The position numbers were made by a program, and so were the translations under genes. A DNA stretch of 64,000 bases from Hymenopellis radicata. Its lineage: Eukaryota > Basidiomycota > Agaricomycetes > Agaricales > Physalacriaceae. Below are positions 21,925 through 33,064 of this stretch, piece by piece (the first letter of the stretch is position 1; each line of letters opens with the position of its first letter). A model generated the notes under the pieces. It did no database searches. It had not been told where the DNA came from and was given only the letters and a program-made list of their open reading frames with translations. The stretch covers positions 62,001-126,000 of the forward strand of contig JADNRX010000031.1 in the NCBI GenBank assembly GCA_015501595.1, read 5' to 3'.

Positions 21925-22168
21925 CTGTAGCGTTTCGACCGTAACTTCACAGCCTGTGACCCGTTATGGTCTGAAGTTACAGTGAACAGCTTCACAGACC
22001 CTTAAATTGCCTTATTTGGACAGTCCCGCCTATGGCGGGACCTGAAATTTCCTTATTTGGAGGCTTGTGCCTGGCCAAAGTGGTCCGTGACCCGTTATGG
22101 TGTATATATAGCTTCACTTCAAAGACCTCCGTGACCCGTTATGTGAATTTGCGGTCGAAACGCTACAG
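21925..22168. mobile_element. TIR element E3 (244 bp MITE, CTGTA-GCG-TTTCGACCG family)
   Basis: The ends CTGTAGCGTTTCGACCG are exact inverted copies with TA on both sides (21923-21924 and 22169-22170). The interior has three GTGACCCGTTATG words, two of them close to the right end. It has no coding capacity. It differs from E1 and E2 in the three bases after CTGTA (GCG), which match between its own two ends. Confidence 0.88.
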
Positions 22169-22216
22169 TATCACTAGTTAACCATTCTAATTGAGACGGA
22201 CAAACACGTTACAAAT

Positions 22217-23127
22217 CAGACTCCTTCCCATTCGTCTTTACGCCTAGCAAAAGAATCCTAAATCCCTGTGCGAATAGATAGTCGAATAAATGATTGCTTT
22301 GGATACGGTCCGAATCCCGTTGATTGATTGATGGCATTATGTAACTCTTAAACCTTATTCTTTTGCTAAGGCGTAAAGACGACTGGCATAACTTGCCCGA
22401 TCTGTTTGTTTGGCTGCGGCCTCCGATACAGCCTCGCCTCCTCAGCGAGTCCTAAGCGCGCCTCATGTTCGCGCTATCGACGAGTTCTTGCCTTATGGGA
22501 AGCGCGAAAATGAAATACACGTTCTATTATACTACTATGTCGAGTCTCGAGTGCTGTAATTTGTGTTGGACTCTTCTGTCTTGCACTGCAATTTGTGGTG
22601 CAATCATCGGCGGGTGGTTGGCGGAGAACTCGAGGGAGGATGAGATGTCAGCTCTGGTACCTACTGACAGTTCTTCTGGCAGCTCGATTTCGCTCTCAGA
22701 AGAAGACCAGCCTCCCAACCCATCAGACAGAACCAAATGCCTTCTCCACTGTACGTCCCGGGAGGCTGGGCCTTCGTGTCGGACTCAGGCATGCAAGACA
22801 GCGCTATGAGGTTCACAACTTTAGAGCATAACCCAAGTATTTCTGATGGGGGATTCTATACCTCTGAGCGCTTCGAATTCTACCTGCTCACGGCAGAGGG
22901 TGCAGCCAAACAAACAACTACCTGCAAGTTATGCCAGTCGTCTTTACACCTTAGCAAAATAATAAGGTTTGGAGTTACATAATACCATCAATCGATCATG
23001 CACGGGTTCGAATCATGGTCGCGGTAAATGAATTTATTCAACTATCTATGTACTGGGGCGCCCTCGCCCACGGATTCAGGATTATTTGGCTAGGTGTAAA
23101 GACGAATGGGAAGGAGTCTGGTTACAA
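22217..23127. mobile_element. Foldback element with about 190-bp inverted arms
   Basis: The left arm (about 22217-22410) is an inverted, diverged copy of the right arm (about 22912-23127). Each arm contains a unit that itself begins and ends with CGTCTTTAC / GTAAAGACG (22233-22381 and 22939-23104). Identity continues on both sides of the units (AGACTCCTTCCCATT outside, ACTGGCATAACTTGC inside), so the pair behaves as long terminal inverted repeats of one element. Open frames in the loop (for example 22465-22809) have no recognisable domain. The right arm contains a B-box-like GGTTCGAATC. Confidence 0.65.
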
Positions 23128-23226
23128 ATGCGGAATCCTCCGTTTGATCGCATCCACGGAACCACCATCATGTCGGAGCCTTCTCTATAATTCTGAGAAT
23201 TCTTTTCGTTTCTCCACACACTATTC

Positions 23227-24879
23227 ATGGTGCCGTACCTATCCAACGAGCTCATTGACCAAATCTTCTGCTTTGTACGCCCAATTTTCTTCACCATTCT
23301 GTTGCTAATTCCCGTTAAAAGCTGAACAACGAACAGCTGAAGGCCGTGCGCTTCGCCAGCGCCGCGTTCAGCCAAATCGCCGCGCCGTTCCTGTTTGAGA
23401 GTCTCGTGGTGGACTTTTACCAGGTCTTCCGAGAGGCCAAGCGCGACAACAAGCCGTTGTTGGAGTTTATTCAGGCTATTGGGAATGACGAGACCAGTCT
23501 TGGGAGGCACATTCGGAGATTGAGTGTGGTCACTCCGCTGGATGCGCACACGCAGGAGGAGCCGATGAAGACTCTGGGCAGCCGTATGGCCAAGTGGATG
23601 AGTAGGAAGGAAACATTTCAAGACGTAGTGATCAAGGCGCTCGTTGCGGCCGCACCAAAGCTCGTCGCGCTCCGAACTGTGAGGTAAGCCCCTGTTCATT
23701 TCACCAGAGCCATGCTAAAGTAGTCGCAGCTGGCAAGGATTCTCGGACTATCGTTTTCTCAGTAACTCCACGCCAGCCCTGGGTCCAGTCGTAGCATCCA
23801 TACTCGCGCACCATTACTTGCATACACTGTCCTTCACCGGACACACCCCCACTCTTCCCAAATCACTGCAACATTCAACTCGCCTCGCCAGCCTGTCCTA
23901 TGACGGATTCCATGCCCATACCACTTTACCTCCCATCATCGCCCAAAGTCCTCAACTAAAGTCGTTAGTTGTAATGAATAGGGGCCACCGTACAAGTCTT
24001 CGTGATCTTTTTCCAGGCAAATCCCAGTACCCACATCTCTGGTTTCTGTCCCTCGACAATGTCGCGTGGACACCCGACGTTATGTCGCGTATGCCCAATC
24101 TATCGGAGCTCTCGACGACGCGTGCGGATATGTCTCCGAGTGTCTGGGAGGCGCTTGACAGGGCGCACGCCGTGCTGCTGTCTCTTTCTATACGCGATGT
24201 CAAGATTACGGATACGTTCTTGGACTACTTGTCGAGCACAGAGTACAGGCACCCTGAAGGCGGCCGCTCCCTAAGCTTTCAGGCGTGCAAGCAGTTTGCT
24301 GTGGTCGGCGATCTATTAAGGGCGAAGCGATTTTGGGACAACGTCGTGCCCAATATCCGGACGACGCTTGTGTTGCTGGATATCGACTGCGACTATCCGA
24401 GCGAGTGGTGTCTGACGGAACGGACGCTCAAGGTGCTCATGCAGTGTCACTTTTTGTATGAGATTCGCATGAATGTGATTTGGGGAGATATTCGCGAGGA
24501 GAGTGTTATCGTACGTATCATTTCCTCTTGATTTCCTCTTGTGACTAACACTTGCTTGTAGAAAAGGACGTTGGATCAGCTATCGTTCGACGTCTGGCCG
24601 GACCTCAAGGTTCTCTCGTTGGCCGCTGTTGCGCTTCCTGGTGTGACGGATGCTGCCAGAAGTCGACAGCCAATGGCTTCCGGTCCCCATTCATTTCTCA
24701 AGGAAACCAAGGAGATGAATTTGGTCCTTCAGACCATCGTAGAATCGATGAAGTTTGACGTCTCCAAGGACCTTTCGACGACTCTGCTCAGCGTGGCCAT
24801 TCATGCGGGTGGCAAGGGACCATATGTTTTACGCAAGTGCAGGGGAAGGTCGAAGGAGTTTGAGTTTGTCAAGTGGTGA
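23227..24879 (+). CDS. F-box/LRR-like protein (502 aa)
   Basis: Four exons join in frame: 23227-23274, 23322-23683, 23730-24510 and 24562-24879, giving 502 aa. The N-terminus MVPYLSNELIDQIF is the usual start of basidiomycete F-box-like proteins (LPxELIDxI). The rest contains repeated leucine-rich segments (HLWFLSLDNVAW, LLSLSIRDVKITD, LLDIDCDY). Proteins of this type act as substrate adaptors of SCF ubiquitin ligases, but the substrate cannot be inferred. The foldback element ends about 100 bp upstream of the start and may lie in its promoter. Confidence 0.75.
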
Positions 24880-26179
24880 TTGCTACGACTCGCCATGATG
24901 GTATCCGCCACATATTTTACATGTTAATCTAATACTTACAGCATACTAACTAATTACTAGCTTAAGCTACTTGTGGAACGGCTGGCGTACGCTTTAGATA
25001 AGGCAACATAGCGTTCTGACGCAATCGTTGAGATCAGGTCTCAATGTCGGTACCGTTAGATGATGGTGACGAACTGCCGGATTGTGCGCGCATGTAAGTT
25101 TTGGCTCTTGCCACGTCCTCGACATCTGCACTTCCTCTCTCGTTCGCTCGTTCTTAGGTGGAGTCCCAGACTTTTGTCTAAAATCTGCTGCTCTGTCATC
25201 ATGCTTCCCCATTTATACGATGTTCTCGACCTCAGAAAAGACGGTCATTTATCGATATAGATGTATTTCCGGCCTATAAACACTCTGCTTTTGCTTGTGA
25301 GTTTATTACCTCAGTGTTGCTTGGTTTATGCCTCACATCACTTTCGTCTGCGTATACCTTGTCTTCCTTACGGATCGGCATCCTCGTTGGTCTAGTTAAT
25401 AGCCAACCTATCGTTGCCTTTGCCTATCACCGCCCTCGCGTTTCGTGTTTGCACACACCCATAATTGTGTTCGCGAACCTTTCACCGCACTTCCTATCAT
25501 CACCTTCGGCATTATCATTACGTTCGTGCGACCTATCAAGGTGTTAGTTAGCACATCCGATTCCTTGGCACCTTGTTGGTTCATGCCATGGCGCTCAAGC
25601 ACGCACTGTGTGACTATCTCATATTTCCTCTGGTATACACAGAGTATTATTCTCTTGACCTCTACCATTGGTGGCCCTCTTCACTTCCCGGCTCATCCCT
25701 AGGTCTGCTTTGATCTGCTCATCTGCAACAATTCACTTGATATCGCTCTGTTTTGGGCTTCTGGTTATTCGCTTGTGTCAATTTCACCCTTCAGCTGGTT
25801 TCGGCTCGATGTCTCTGCCTGAGATCTCGCTGGCTGGCGTTCAACGGCGACCCCCTGTCTGTGGCACCGTTTCTCCTACACACAACAAAGCTCATAGTCT
25901 GATGCAAGACTCCGGCAGTGGAACACTGCCTCTCTCGCATCAGACAAGTTCTAGCGTACTTGCCTCGTTTGACGGCTAGTGTTCATTCATTTACCACTTT
26001 CTGCATGCGTTCTTACTCAGCAATAGGATTTTTATCAATATCTCTCTTGACACAGCCCCGTCAATGGGTTTCGTATGCGTTCTGCACAAATGTCGGCACT
26101 CGAACGCGCGTTCCGGCAATCCGAATCAAACGCGTTTAAATACCGCCTGCCGATCTTACAAGCCATCCACTCACAAACC
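24880..26179. other. Long non-coding interval
   Basis: Several short plus-strand frames exist (for example 25314-25547 and 25668-25979), but none has a domain, a convincing start or in-frame splicing. It is pyrimidine-rich around 25300-25700. No repeat was recognised. Confidence 0.4.
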
Positions 26180-27139
26180 ATGACTCCCTCCATTTCATCC
26201 ATCCGCGCGTCGAACAAGTCCATCCTCTCCGCGCTCAACGCGCCCACAGCCGTCTTTGTCGGCGGCACGTCCGGCATCGGACGCGGCATGGCTGAGGCAT
26301 TTGCCAAGCACACGGACGGGGCGGCGAATATCATCATTGTCGGGCGGAACGAGAGTGTCGCGCAAAAAATCATCGCGTCCTTTCCTAAGCCATCGAATGC
26401 CAGTTTTGTGCACGAGTTTGTCAAGTGCGATGCGACGAGTATGAAGGAGATTGGCGCTGCGGCGGAGGCTATCCGCTCTAAAGTGCCCAAGGTGGATTAT
26501 TTGGTGCTGTCGCCGGGGTACAGTGCGCTCGAGGGGCGGGTGGAGACGGAGGAGGGTATTGATAGGAAGATGGCGGTGAATTATTATGGGCGGTGGAAGT
26601 TTGTAAATGATTTGGTGCCGCTGTTTAATAAGGAGACGGGGGCAAAGGTGTTGTCGGTTCTTGGAGCGGGTGTGGGCGCGGAGATTAACGTGGAGGATTT
26701 GGCGATGAAGAAGAATTATTCTGTGTCGAGGGTTGGCGTCGTGACGCCGACATACAACGACTTGATGAATGAGGTTTGTTTCATTCTGTTCCCGTTTCGG
26801 GTTACCGGGTCTGATGGTACGCTTCTGCAGAGTTTCGCTGCGCTACATCCGGAACACTCCTTCGTGCAGTCAACACCAGGAATCGTGCGCACGAACTACT
26901 TGAACTCCTCCCCGACGCCGATCGTCCGCTGGACGGGGCCGCTCCTAATAGGACTCGCCTACCCATGGACAGTGAGCCCTGCTGACTCGGGCGAGTACAT
27001 GTGGCATGGTCTGCTGTCTACGAAGCCAGGGTCAGCCAGAATCGGCGCGAAAGGGCAGGACATTGGGATGAGCAGGTATTTCGGGAACGCCGAGCAAAGA
27101 ACAGCGCTTTGGGATCATACTGTAAAGACGGTCAACTAA
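26180..27139 (+). CDS. Short-chain dehydrogenase/reductase (300 aa)
   Basis: It has a Rossmann-fold NAD(P)-binding start (AVFVGGTSGIGRGMAEAFA, glycine motif TSGIGRG) and a VDYLVLSPGY strand in the place of the NNAG motif. A tyrosine region (RKMAVNYYGRWKFVNDL) follows. The classical YxxxK is not obvious, as in several fungal atypical SDRs. The start is the ATG at 26180. An in-frame 57-nt intron (26774-26830) is likely: removing it joins YNDLMNE to SFAALHPEHSFVQSTPG, the usual continuity in this group. The substrate is unknown, and there is no biosynthetic cluster around it. Confidence 0.8.
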   Translation: MTPSISSIRASNKSILSALNAPTAVFVGGTSGIGRGMAEAFAKHTDGAANIIIVGRNESVAQKIIASFPKPSNASFVHEFVKCDATSMKEIGAAAEAIRSKVPKVDYLVLSPGYSALEGRVETEEGIDRKMAVNYYGRWKFVNDLVPLFNKETGAKVLSVLGAGVGAEINVEDLAMKKNYSVSRVGVVTPTYNDLMNEVCFILFPFRVTGSDGTLLQSFAALHPEHSFVQSTPGIVRTNYLNSSPTPIVRWTGPLLIGLAYPWTVSPADSGEYMWHGLLSTKPGSARIGAKGQDIGMSRYFGNAEQRTALWDHTVKTVN

Positions 27140-27361
27140 GATGAATATGTATTTTACGTGCACTTGTACTGTTTAATAGTGATACCCTAATGGACAGCTC
27201 GAACGTAGTCGAACGTACGCACGCACAGATAAGGAATTGCCGCACGGTCGGATGTCAAAACCCGACGACGACGTCATTATAACCAATTCGTCATATATAA
27301 GACAGCCATCGCAAGTTTGTCGCCAGTGCCTCCTCTCCATTTCGCCTGTTATATTACCGCC

Positions 27362-27796
27362 ATGACCACTGCCAACGGTTCGCTCTTGTTTCGCGACGCG
27401 TTTTGTTCAAACTAATATCATCTTACTAGAGGATGCCAAATTCCCTGGCCTTCATTCGTCGGGCTTACCCCCGTCGCCAACCATCGAGAATCCCGGAGGG
27501 GTAAGCTACCTAGCGTCTTTGGATCTCATCCCTTCTCATACGCATGGACCAGGTCTATCCCCAATTTGACCCTTGTCTGCTTTCCATTCGCTCACGCTAT
27601 GCTCAAATACTAACGGTTTCTAGCACCCCCACCTGCACCACCCCTATTGTCGCATCAGAACTCGGGCGCGTTCATCGCGAATCCGTTTCTTATGAATGAA
27701 GCTTTTGGCAAGCTGGATCACGCTTTGGGCGAAGTCATCACCATTCTAGAGAACGAAGAGGTGGATCGGATAACCGCCTGTTACGACAGTTCCTAA
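27362..27796 (+). CDS. Small hypothetical protein (about 74 aa)
   Basis: A short spliced gene: the ATG at 27362 is followed by a donor after ACCGCCAACG-like sequence. An exon encoding DAKFPGLHSSGLPPSPTIEN comes next, then an exon from about 27659 with NPFLMNEAFGKLDHALGEV to the stop at 27794-27796. An acceptor before AACTCGGGCG keeps phase 0. No known domain; the C-terminal part looks helical. TATA-like sequence (ATATATAAG) lies about 65 bp upstream. Confidence 0.5.
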
Positions 27797-27986
27797 ACTG
27801 GAGAGATCAGTTGGATACTATACGTACGGGGAAACGGACGCCTTCTCGATCCCCAGCTCGCCACACGCCTGAGCGGGAAGGGGGTCTGTTTGTGGATTAG
27901 CTGCTCAAGAGGCGTGTTTTTCATCCCTAAAGAAGTTGTTCCATTGCATAATGTAACCTCCAAATGAATGTCATAATGTACAATTT

Positions 27987-28986
27987 TCAATCCCTCATCC
28001 TAAACATGGAAACAGAACTACCGCAAAAGATCCCAAACCGCTTCGTAAGAGGCTGCAGTCGCAACGGCCGTGCTCGCTGCTCTTGATCGCCATCTTCAGG
28101 ATCCTCCCTGCCTTTGTTCGATTCGGTGACCAAGAACTGCCGAGTGATCTCGGGAGGGAAGACCATTGGTGGGCCGCTAGGCTTTCTCCGCGATGTCGGA
28201 ATTTTAGCTGGTGCTGTAGATCGACAAGCATCAGTTTGATGCAATGATATGGGGCAGCTGTAGCACTTACGAGGCATTAAGTGAGAGTCATTCTCGGGCT
28301 CTCGCTGGGTAGCCGAGTACGGCCTTGTGGTGCCACACCGAATGCGCCTGACCTTGTTCACCCCCGCCGGTCGTCCTTCGCCCAACCAACGCGGCCGATA
28401 GGCAAGCGGGAGAGTCAGACGTGCTACTCGATCTAGAATGGATAGTGATGTCTAATTAATTTTACTGGACCTTGCTGGGCGCAAAAAAACATACCTTGAG
28501 TCGAAAACGGAAACGAGTTCCTCCTGGCCCTCAGAGCATGCAGGAGATTGAAATAGGCTGCTTTCCAATCGCGGAGCTCGTATTTACAGAAGGAGGCCGG
28601 GTTAATTTGGATGTTCAAGCGCAAAAGTGTGTCTCGTGAGATCTGACGATGGAGCGCGAGTCAGCTTCAGCAAGTGTGTTTGAGAGACAAGCGAAAGAGA
28701 GACGAGTAGTTTGACGCTTTTTAAAAATCGATCCCTTACCTCAACGAGCTTCAAAATCTGTCGGTTCTGTTCAGCTCACTGGTCGCGTGTACGCAAGGCG
28801 AAAACTTACTGTATCAGCATTATCATGTATAAGCCACGAGAAAGACAACACAAAGCTACGAAGTCGCTCTGAAGCCTCAAGGTATTCAGCGCCAAACGAT
28901 GTTAACCCTCGAACGACTTCAGCCGTCTCCAAGATCGTCTCGCTAAAAAATAAAATAGGCGTGGCGTCAAAATCAGACATGCTCAT
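27987..28986 (-). CDS. Hypothetical basidiomycete-type protein, multi-exon
   Basis: On the minus strand the ATG at 28986-28984 begins MSMSDFDATPILFFSETILE. Exon 1 runs to 28810. A very short exon (NRQILKLVE) follows, then one with RDTLLRLNIQINPASFCKYE, one with LPLAYRPRWLGEGRPAG, and a last exon ending at 27987 with a Pro/Arg-rich tail. The joins were followed in frame. No domain was recognised. The N-terminal half looks helical and may mediate protein contacts. It is convergent with the small gene before it. Confidence 0.55.
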
Positions 28987-28999
28987 GCTGCGGATAGTC

Positions 29000-30431
29000 T
29001 TTGGGAGAATACGGTGGGACAAGAGGGTGGTTGTGAAAGAGAAAGGAGTTACAGCGCAAGTGATGGTTTTGGGCAAGGAGAAGCGATTGCAGTGAATGGG
29101 CACTGGGTTCGGAAATATCCGAAAGTCAGAATGGTTCTTAATTGCATGGCTACTTCTACAGCCGCGCTTATTGTTTGTTCACAGCAGTCTTGCGCTTAGT
29201 TTTATACTCAAGGCGGGTTAGGATGCATTCCGCCTTATTTTGAACGCTGTCGCAGCGAGGACGGGCTTATCGAGACGAGGATGGGAATCGGCAGCGCGGC
29301 TGAGAGATGGGTTTGCCGAGAAGCCGGCGGACCCCTGTGATTTTTGCCACCCAACTGCGAACGCTACGTCCACACAGCCAGGACAATGCACCTTTGTTCC
29401 CCTCAATTACAACGTGCTTTCATGTCCACAGCACATGAGACCTACCCGTTTCTCCGCTCTAAACCCGCCGCCTAGCCGGGTCAATCGGTTTTGTCTAGTA
29501 CTCGAGGCAGGGCTTGAAGTGAGCTCAAGATTCGAATGCGAGGCCTGTAAAATTCATATTGTCTCCTGGATGTACTCGAATCCTGTCAATTCCAGGCGCC
29601 TTCCTGATTTTTGCTCCTACTGATCCGGACGCACCGACGGGCCACTGGTCTGGACAGGTCATGCTACAGAGGCAACTTCTAGTTCTTCCGCAGACGTCTT
29701 GCGAGCACGAGATCGCTAACTGTAGCAGGTATTACTCTGCTGCGGCGCGGGTCGCTTTGCATGGGCCCTCCTCCTCAAAAGAACGTCTGCGCTTTCGACG
29801 CCAATCCATGCGTTAGAGGACCACCTCCGTCGTCTTGCTCAAGAAGATCTAGCCTACTGCCACGATTATACTCTAAGACCGATTGACACCCTGTATTAGT
29901 CGAGCTGCTTCGATTACGACCATCACTTGCGCCACATGACGCTCTGGCTCTCTTTGGCAGATGGAAGATTAAGTTCTCTTTCTAATTATGGGGTAACGGC
30001 AATCCACATTCTACTGCAAGAGATCCTGGGCGGGTCCGAAGACCTTGCAATGTAGATTGAAGAAAGTACAATGCGGCTCGCGACGCTCAGGCTCAAGCTC
30101 TAATGATACCTAAGCTACTTCCGTGGTCCGGCCTTTTAGCTCCTCGTTGTCATCGCACGTGGATTCTCAGCTACGTTAGCTTTGGATATCTGGGTTCTTA
30201 CTGGGCAGCTTTTCCTTGAACCAAATTCTATATACTATTTTGCCCTCCTAGTAACCTAAGAACAGCAGAAGAACCGCGACCAACTGAACAGCTCGAAACT
30301 GTGTATCCCGTCCAGTAAATAACACCAACAATCATCACGAAGTCAAGTCACAAGATATATTGTTCACAAATTGATATAGATACCCAGACACGACGTTAAA
30401 CTGTCCCCTCTTATAATAATGTGGGGCCAGA
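29000..30431. other. Non-coding interval
   Basis: The plus-strand frame 29240-29623 is open but lacks a domain or splice support. The remainder is stop-rich. I see no repeat shared with other parts of the window. Confidence 0.4.
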
Positions 30432-31983
30432 TCACTGGTAGGCGGCAATCGCAGTGTCGAACGCGTCTCCGATAGTAGACTTAATCTCGTTGGCTTCGGC
30501 AACAAGGTCGGCCTACATTAATAGAGAATTGAGTCGGAAATGCTAGTTGGAAAGCTATGAACGTACAGGGGACTTTGCGATCAGAGCATCAGCGAAAGCA
30601 GCAGTGCCGGCATCCAGATTCTGCAGGTCCTGGAGCACGAGGGCCGGGATTCCACCGATGGGAAGCGCTGTTATTTAAGGCGTCAAACGCTAAGAAAAGA
30701 GGCATGAAACAGGTACTAAGTATACCTGCGAACGCGGGCTGTTTAGCGGCAATCCCAGTGAGTGCGTCGAGAATGGTGGGCTCGATGGCCTCGACAGAGG
30801 CAAGGATGGTGGTACCGTCAGCTTCGCTGAAGGCGTCAGTGTTCTTAGAGACGCGCCATTGAGTCATGGTTCAAGTAGGAACGAAAAGCTGACGAACCTG
30901 TGTATCGGTCTATTGCTGGCCAGAAGTCCAAGGATGCTTTTTTGAGAATTTTCATTTCAGAGAGACCCGAGTGGAGATTTTCGGGCACGTCGCACGTTCG
31001 AGCCCCGACTCCATCTCAAGATTACCTCTGTAATATTGCACTTGTGCATGTGCTGTGAGCCCTAGGTGATTCCATAGACGCTATTAGATGGGGGAATGCC
31101 GTTCCCAGATGTGGGAAGCTCCAGAATTCGAGCAGGGAACAGATACGAGAAGTCACGTGATCGGCGCGATTTCTCCGAATTAGGCACTGCGTGCGCCACA
31201 CTGCCTCGTGAGACAGACAGGGCATCATAAAGCATCCCATTTTTTCCCTGTTGTTGCACATTACTTACTGAGGGTGTGTCCTTGGCTTCTTGAATACTCT
31301 TCTCAAGAATTACGTACTTATAGATGTAATAGACTCATTTTCACAGCTTCTATTTTTTAGAGGAGCTGCTGAGTGCTCTAGAAGCTCTGACACATGCTCT
31401 GAAGGTGGCTTATCACATAACAGAGGTATCTGGCTGAAGGGTTCTCAATCAGACCATGAAAATAGCCTACTGCAAGTTGCCTTCATCCCAAGAAGCACTC
31501 TTAAGGGCTAGATGACCACATCCCTCATTCATCTGGTTTGTCTCACTCAACGGGGAAGAGTGTGTGGTGAGATAGATTGAGCAAACTATTGTGCTCTGAT
31601 GGGGACTTGAACCAGCGACCTTCCGAAATGACAAATTGATTGATGAAATACAACTTTTTTTGAAAAATCAACCTTGGACTTCTGGCCGACGGTAATCGGT
31701 CGTTGCAGTGCTCAGCGTCGAAATCAATGTCGTCGCACTGCTGTGAATGGCCTGGCGTATTGTCAGCTCGCTGCGGGCGACACTGAAATGAAGCGCCTAC
31801 CAGAGCAGCCAAAAGAGTGCCTCCGGTGGCGGGGAAAGCAGTGATGGCATTGTCAAGCGCAGTAACCTGAGTCGAAATCGTCGCGATATCGGACTCGACT
31901 TGCGCGACTGTACGCTTCGTGGGGGCAGAGCATACGGCGGTGAATGCGGTGAAAGCTGCGAACACGTAGGAGAGTTGAACCAT
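30432..31983 (-). pseudogene. HsbA-type hydrophobic surface binding protein gene, split by an insertion
   Basis: A secreted fungal cell-wall/surface protein of the HsbA family. The minus-strand exons are 31983-31801 (signal peptide MVQLSYVFAAFTAFTAVCSA, then KRTVAQVESDIATI), 31751-31695 continued at 30903-30898, 30843-30726 (EADGTTILASVEAIEPTI), 30667-30567 and 30512-30432. Exon 2 is interrupted within the codons for TATTD by a 784-bp element with a 7-bp duplication. Without the element and one repeat, the exons give an unbroken 181-aa protein of normal family length. All other splice sites and the frame are preserved, so the disruption looks recent. As it stands the gene cannot make the normal product unless the insertion is spliced out. 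Confidence 0.88.
30911..31694. mobile_element. 784-bp non-autonomous element, copy 1, inserted in HsbA exon 2
   Basis: It is bordered by the 7-bp duplication ATCGGTC (30904-30910 and 31695-31701). Imperfect inverted ends contain GGCCAGAAGTCCAAGG. Internal sequence near each end carries a tRNA-like B-box word (GTTCGAGCC at about 30994, and GGTTCAAGTCC on the minus strand at about 31605). No long reading frame. It is an inverted paralogue of 33065-33879. A 7-bp duplication with TIRs does not fit the classical hAT (8 bp) or mariner (TA) pattern. Confidence 0.88.
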
Positions 31984-32396
31984 GACGAAACAATGTCAAT
32001 GATGGGTTCCCTTCAATGTCGCTGAGCGCAATTTATAGGCTTTGACAAAGAGTGTGCGCCGAAGATCAGAAGGCAATATCGCGTCAGACACGAGAGTGTG
32101 GAAGCAATGTGGTGGGATCATGACACAAGACCTGGAGATGTGCGCACGGGATTCCTTTCAATTGGGCGGCAGACGAAGAAACATGTGGCGAGGTTCAAAA
32201 GGTTTGATGGAATCTCACGAGCGCGAGCGTGTAGTGAATCAGGTGAGCCAGTTCCAGCGGCCACCGGGGCATTCAAGTTGACTACTATATACATTTTGCG
32301 CCCCTCGTACATTCCCGGACCCCAGAGCGGACCACCTGAAATAGCGACCCCTTCGTGAGCAAGGGTTGTGGAAGAAATGGACGTTCCTCGTACCTC
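31984..32396. promoter_or_regulatory. Shared upstream/downstream spacer (HsbA promoter side)
   Basis: This holds the upstream region of the minus-strand HsbA gene; ATAAATTG-type sequence occurs about 50 bp from its start. It also holds the 3' flank of the minus-strand membrane protein gene. No further gene is supported. Confidence 0.35.
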
Positions 32397-32873
32397 TCAA
32401 TAAGTATCCTCCATGCGTCTCCAATTCCCTGAGCCCCCTTGTTGTCGCTCATATGAGGTCCTGACCACAATAGCCAGCATGATCATTGCTTCCGTAAAGG
32501 AAAGCAAACACTGAACGACCAGCAACCACAACGCCTGCCGCTCCGCCACGATGATCGCCTTGGCCCCGAACAGAACCGACACCAGCAGGATGACGGTGAA
32601 TGCGCCGAGCCACAGCGCGCTGACCACAGCCGCGCACACTACGCTCGCGAGCGTGGTGGAAGGGGCGGCCTCTAATCGCGTGCTATTGCGGTATTCCATG
32701 GTGAGAACGGTCGCATGATAAACCACGGTGACGCCGAACACGGTCGGGATCGTAAAGAAGGAATCGTAGCCGAGGTGCAGCATGGAGAAGATGAAGGAGA
32801 GACTCGACATGAAAAGAGACGCGCACGTCAAAATAAAGAGAGGCGGACCGCAGGCGCGCTTTATTCCAGCCAT
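32397..32873 (-). CDS. Hypothetical four-helix membrane protein (158 aa)
   Basis: It is a single open frame from the ATG at 32873. Four hydrophobic segments are evident: PPLFILTCASLFMSSLSFIF, FFTIPTVFGVTVVYHATVL, LASVVCAAVVSALWLGAFTVILL and LWLLVVQCLLSFTEAMIMLAIVV. A short polar C-terminus follows. The layout recalls the MARVEL-like tetraspan proteins common in mushrooms, but no signature proves it. It lies head-to-tail behind the HsbA gene on the same strand. Confidence 0.65.
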   Translation of the reverse strand: MAGIKRACGPPLFILTCASLFMSSLSFIFSMLHLGYDSFFTIPTVFGVTVVYHATVLTMEYRNSTRLEAAPSTTLASVVCAAVVSALWLGAFTVILLVSVLFGAKAIIVAERQALWLLVVQCLLSFTEAMIMLAIVVRTSYERQQGGSGNWRRMEDTY

Positions 32874-33064
32874 ACCGGGTTTCAGTTGGGATGGGGGTTC
32901 CAGACGAGGTCATAGCTTTCGCCGACGAAGGTATTTTATGGGTGCTGACAATCATGGTCGCGGCTCACAGCTTTTAGTCGCCAACAGAATCCAAGGCGAC
33001 TTGGACATTCGAAATCTGGCCGTATCAGATAGTTTACATGTCAACCCTCCCCTTTCTGACTGAG

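Noticed and set aside
22465..22809. 114-codon frame inside the foldback element as a possible transposase
   Set aside because: It has no catalytic motif, no homology to other frames here, and a composition typical of chance open frames.
29240..29623. Plus-strand 127-codon open frame
   Set aside because: No domain, no splice support, no conserved start context; the surrounding sequence is stop-rich.
30911..31694. The insertion in HsbA as a large spliceosomal intron
   Set aside because: It has inverted ends and a 7-bp duplication instead of GT-AG boundaries, and a mobile homologue lies 1.4 kb away.
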